This document shows positions 61,872 through 64,000 of a stretch of DNA of 64,000 bases, piece by piece. The stretch is from Acetobacteraceae bacterium (GTDB lineage: Bacteria > Pseudomonadota > Alphaproteobacteria > Acetobacterales > Acetobacteraceae): the NCBI GenBank assembly GCA_947475245.1, contig CANJLW010000003.1:62001-126000 (forward strand), written 5' to 3'. How positions within the stretch are numbered: position 1 is the stretch's first letter; the number at the start of each line of letters is the position of its first letter. Under the pieces are notes generated by a model. It did no database searches. It was not told where the DNA came from and worked only from the letters and a program-made list of their open reading frames with translations. The position numbers and the translations under genes were made by a program.

Positions 61872-62917
61872 GTCGATACAGCCCAGGTTCGGGGTGGCAG
61901 ACCGCTATCCAACAGGAAACGATCGTACAAAGCGACCAACGCGTCGCGCGTGGCGGGTTCGCGCGTGTAATCGGGCGCAATCCAGGCAACGCGGTTGATC
62001 GACGGTTCGAACAAGCCTCGGGACGGGACCGGTTGGACGAGGCGGTCGCGATACTTCGCGGCCAATGCCGCGTGCAATCCTTCCAACCCGTGCATGGCGT
62101 CGGAAAGCTCCAGCTGTTGGGTGTGTCGCGCCATGGCCGATAACAGCGCCTCTGGAACAAGCGCGTTGCCGCCTTGCGTGATCCACTCCCGCACCGCCGC
62201 CCCCGCGACGCCGCCGCCGGCACCGTGCAGCGCGTTCAATGCGCGCACCGCTTCGACTTCAAGCGGCGTCATCGATCGGTTCGGCTGCGTGCCCAGAATG
62301 TCTGCCACGCCTCCAAGCGCCGCCCCCACTTCCGGCAAAAACGTATGGACGAAATGCGCGGCGATATCTGAGTTCGAACCGATGACGGCATCGTAGGAAA
62401 CCAGATGAATGGCATCCCGACCGAATGCCTGCCGCCATCGCGCCAGCACGCGGTCAAAGTCCACAAAACTCAACTGCGACGCCGACGCCAAGGCCGCCGA
62501 AACGAATTGCGGCAGAGTTTCGGTCGCACCGTGCTTGACGCGCTCTTGCCATACCGACGGCAACAAGCCCGACCAGCGACGGCAGTAGTAAACGATGCTG
62601 ACCGACTCCTCGCCGAACATCGCGCGCAGGGTCGCGACCGAGGATTCGGAAAGATAGCCCAAATCCTCGGCGGAAATGACGATCCGCTCCGCTCCATCCG
62701 CCAATAGTTCGGCGATATCGCGGCGCGCGGCATCGATCCGTTCGGCGTTCAGCGCGTCGTACAGTCCACGATGCCCGGGCTGATCGACGCTGTCCGACCA
62801 TTTCTCCGGGAATACGACTCCCCGCGAACGCAGCGCCGGCCGCAAGCGGGCCAGAACCTGTTGCAGATATGTGGTCCCGGTCTTGTGGGCACCGATATGG
62901 ATGAGAACCCGCGACAC
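61868..62917 (-). CDS. Sulfotransferase-like P-loop protein
   Basis: 349 residues. It starts MSRVLIHIGAHKTGTTYLQQ, in which HKTGTT matches the 5'-phosphosulfate (PAPS) loop of sulfotransferases. IVISAEDLGYLSESSVA (about 78-94) and IVYYCRRWSGLLPSVWQERV (about 107-126) correspond to the second, 3'-phosphate site region with Arg/Ser. Members sulfate polysaccharides or small molecules using PAPS. The gene sits between a ChrB-domain gene (14 bp upstream) and chrA (4-bp overlap), an unusual partnership. Confidence 0.78.
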   Translation of the reverse strand: MSRVLIHIGAHKTGTTYLQQVLARLRPALRSRGVVFPEKWSDSVDQPGHRGLYDALNAERIDAARRDIAELLADGAERIVISAEDLGYLSESSVATLRAMFGEESVSIVYYCRRWSGLLPSVWQERVKHGATETLPQFVSAALASASQLSFVDFDRVLARWRQAFGRDAIHLVSYDAVIGSNSDIAAHFVHTFLPEVGAALGGVADILGTQPNRSMTPLEVEAVRALNALHGAGGGVAGAAVREWITQGGNALVPEALLSAMARHTQQLELSDAMHGLEGLHAALAAKYRDRLVQPVPSRGLFEPSINRVAWIAPDYTREPATRDALVALYDRFLLDSGLPPRTWAVST

Positions 62918-62931
62918 GCTACGCCGCCTCC

Positions 62932-63750
62932 CTAGGAGGCGACGCCGGGCGTCGGCCAGTTATGCGCTTCGGTCACCGCATCCCGGCTCCATCGATAGAA
63001 CGCATCGTACAAACCCAAGGCGGCCTCCAACTGCGCAAGATCGTCACGATACATGCGTGACAATCCCAGGGAAGCCGCCAGCAGTCCGGCTGACTGCGGC
63101 GCAAGGTCAAGCCGAGCGGTGTCGGCGCAGCGAATAATGGTGGCGAGACGATCGAGGGGGTCGGAACGCAGGCCGAACGCATCGAGCATGACGTCAAAGG
63201 TGCAGCTATCGTCGCGATGACTCCAGAAAACACCTTCTATGTCGAACGGCGTGGCATTGAAGCGATCCGCGACCGACAGCACCTCCGACGGCGCGACGAA
63301 CAGGAAGCGCGCGGCGGGATCGATGAAACGTTTGATCAACCAGGGACAAGCGATTCGATCGATCTTGGGGCGCAGACGCGTGACCCATACGGTGCCGCCG
63401 CTCGCATCGCGCGGGGGCATGTGATCGGGCTTCACCAACAGTCCACCGGCGGCGGACCACGCGGCAAACCCGCCATCGAGTGTTTCGGCCGCGACACCGG
63501 CGCTGCGCAGCCAGGCCGCGACGCCCTGACTCAGCTTCAGGCCATTCTGACACACGACCACGACGGGGCGACCGACGTATTGCGCCGCCCAGACGTCAAC
63601 CGCGCGATAGTCGCGGCGGACCGAAGCCGGCAACATGCGGGGATCGAGGGCGTGATCCTCATCGATGCGGACATCGATAATGGCGGGTTGATCGGGGAGG
63701 CCGTTCAACCGCGTGAGTTGTTGAACGGATATGGCGTCCGGGTTTGGCAT
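62932..63750 (-). CDS. Rhodanese-ChrB fusion protein (chromate resistance domain)
   Basis: 272 residues. The N-terminal rhodanese domain (about 1-115) has IIDVRIDEDHALDP and the loop VVVCQNGLKLSQG, with Cys at the sulfur-transfer position (about 80). The C-terminal domain (about 120-272) is the chromate-resistance exported/ChrB type: VWVTRLRPKIDRIACPWLIKRFIDP split at 117-141, FNATPFDIEGVFWSHRDDSCTFD at about 163-185. ChrB relatives regulate or assist ChrA. AGGACGCAACGAT precedes the ATG. First gene of the chr set. Confidence 0.87.
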   Translation of the reverse strand: MPNPDAISVQQLTRLNGLPDQPAIIDVRIDEDHALDPRMLPASVRRDYRAVDVWAAQYVGRPVVVVCQNGLKLSQGVAAWLRSAGVAAETLDGGFAAWSAAGGLLVKPDHMPPRDASGGTVWVTRLRPKIDRIACPWLIKRFIDPAARFLFVAPSEVLSVADRFNATPFDIEGVFWSHRDDSCTFDVMLDAFGLRSDPLDRLATIIRCADTARLDLAPQSAGLLAASLGLSRMYRDDLAQLEAALGLYDAFYRWSRDAVTEAHNWPTPGVAS

Positions 63751-63836
63751 ATCGTTGCGTCCTATCCCAAAGGGTATTTCGGACGCGATGCTTTGGCCGA
63801 AGCCTCACGGGGCGATCGCGAATGGCCCCTTACCGA

Positions 63837-63867
63837 TATACTTCGAGCAGTGCGCAATCAGTGTCAA
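63837..63867 (-). promoter_or_regulatory. Possible promoter of the ChrB-rhodanese gene
   Basis: On the minus strand TTGACA (63867-63862) is perfect, with AGTATA/TATATC-like -10 choices 19-21 bp away. The spacing is longer than ideal, so this is tentative. Confidence 0.35.
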
Positions 63868-64000
63868 GTTCCGCGTGAATTTCCGTCGCGACGACGGTAG
63901 ACCTGTGACGACGCATCGGCTAAGTTTGCAGTGTTTGCAAGGCACGGATCGAATACATGGGTGTAGACTCCCTACCAACGGAAAGCCTTGAACCGCGGAA
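63868..64000. other. Right-edge intergenic DNA
   Basis: No gene recognised. An 86-codon open frame (63731-63991, plus) overlaps the start of the ChrB-domain gene and lacks protein character. Confidence 0.4.

Noticed and set aside
63731-63991. 86-codon plus-strand frame at the right edge
   Set aside because: Overlaps the ChrB-rhodanese start and has no recognisable features.

Overview
The window is GC-rich, gene-dense and alphaproteobacterial. The clusters ffh-rpsP-rimM-trmD-rplS followed by leuCDB, kdsD-lptC-lptA-lptB-rpoN-hpf, DUF1150 plus Hsp20, and sufBCDS with an Rrf2 regulator, SufU, SufT and an A-type carrier fit Rhodospirillales/Acetobacterales best. This is a judgement from gene order and protein style, since no 16S rRNA gene is present. 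There is no prophage, plasmid, intact insertion sequence or CRISPR array.

Layout. 1-5.6 kb: a two-gene (split) chromate-family transporter on the minus strand, an aldo/keto reductase, tRNA-Arg(CCT) followed by a short AT-richer stretch with a lipoprotein, a duplicated-cupin protein divergent from an XRE-cupin regulator, a NIPSNAP protein and an alpha/beta hydrolase. 5.8-12.5 kb: unknown proteins, a non-coding direct repeat, an Ldh-type dehydrogenase, an exported methyltransferase, a nitroreductase, two tandem Nudix genes and an SDR. 12.7-20.6 kb: the SUF Fe-S assembly operon ending near a MmgE/PrpD gene. 20.6-28.6 kb: the SRP/ribosome operon, a methyltransferase gene, leuC-leuD-leuB and tRNA-Arg(ACG). 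28.7-35 kb: a MocR regulator divergent from a threonine-dehydratase-like enzyme, then a minus-strand set of 2OG-Fe(II) oxygenase, peptide-type binding protein and beta-propeller protein.

35-40.5 kb: a five-gene catabolic-looking operon (AtuA family, DUF4387, two-component-type flavin monooxygenase, CitE-like lyase, CaiB-type CoA transferase). It is bracketed exactly by two direct copies of a 116-bp double-hairpin repeat. I consider this the best candidate for an undescribed system. 40.5-54.8 kb: housekeeping genes, including a GST, an NDUFA9-like protein, tRNA-Leu(CAG), RNase D, LPS transport, sigma-54, hibernation factor, small heat-shock protein, def-fmt-truA, a pair of paralogous membrane proteins and dapE-dapD. 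54.8-56 kb: a non-coding region with a 282-bp tandem repeat, then an FtsB-like gene. 56.4-64 kb: a large membrane protein, a flavin oxidoreductase, lnt, and a minus-strand ChrB/rhodanese - sulfotransferase - ChrA set.

Several promoters share one architecture: TTGnnn, 15 bp, then GCTACATC or a near match. This resembles the Caulobacter housekeeping consensus. Where the match is good it places the start of transcription on or next to the ATG of def, and a conventional promoter does the same for rpoN, which suggests leaderless messages. Promoter, operator and terminator calls are by eye.
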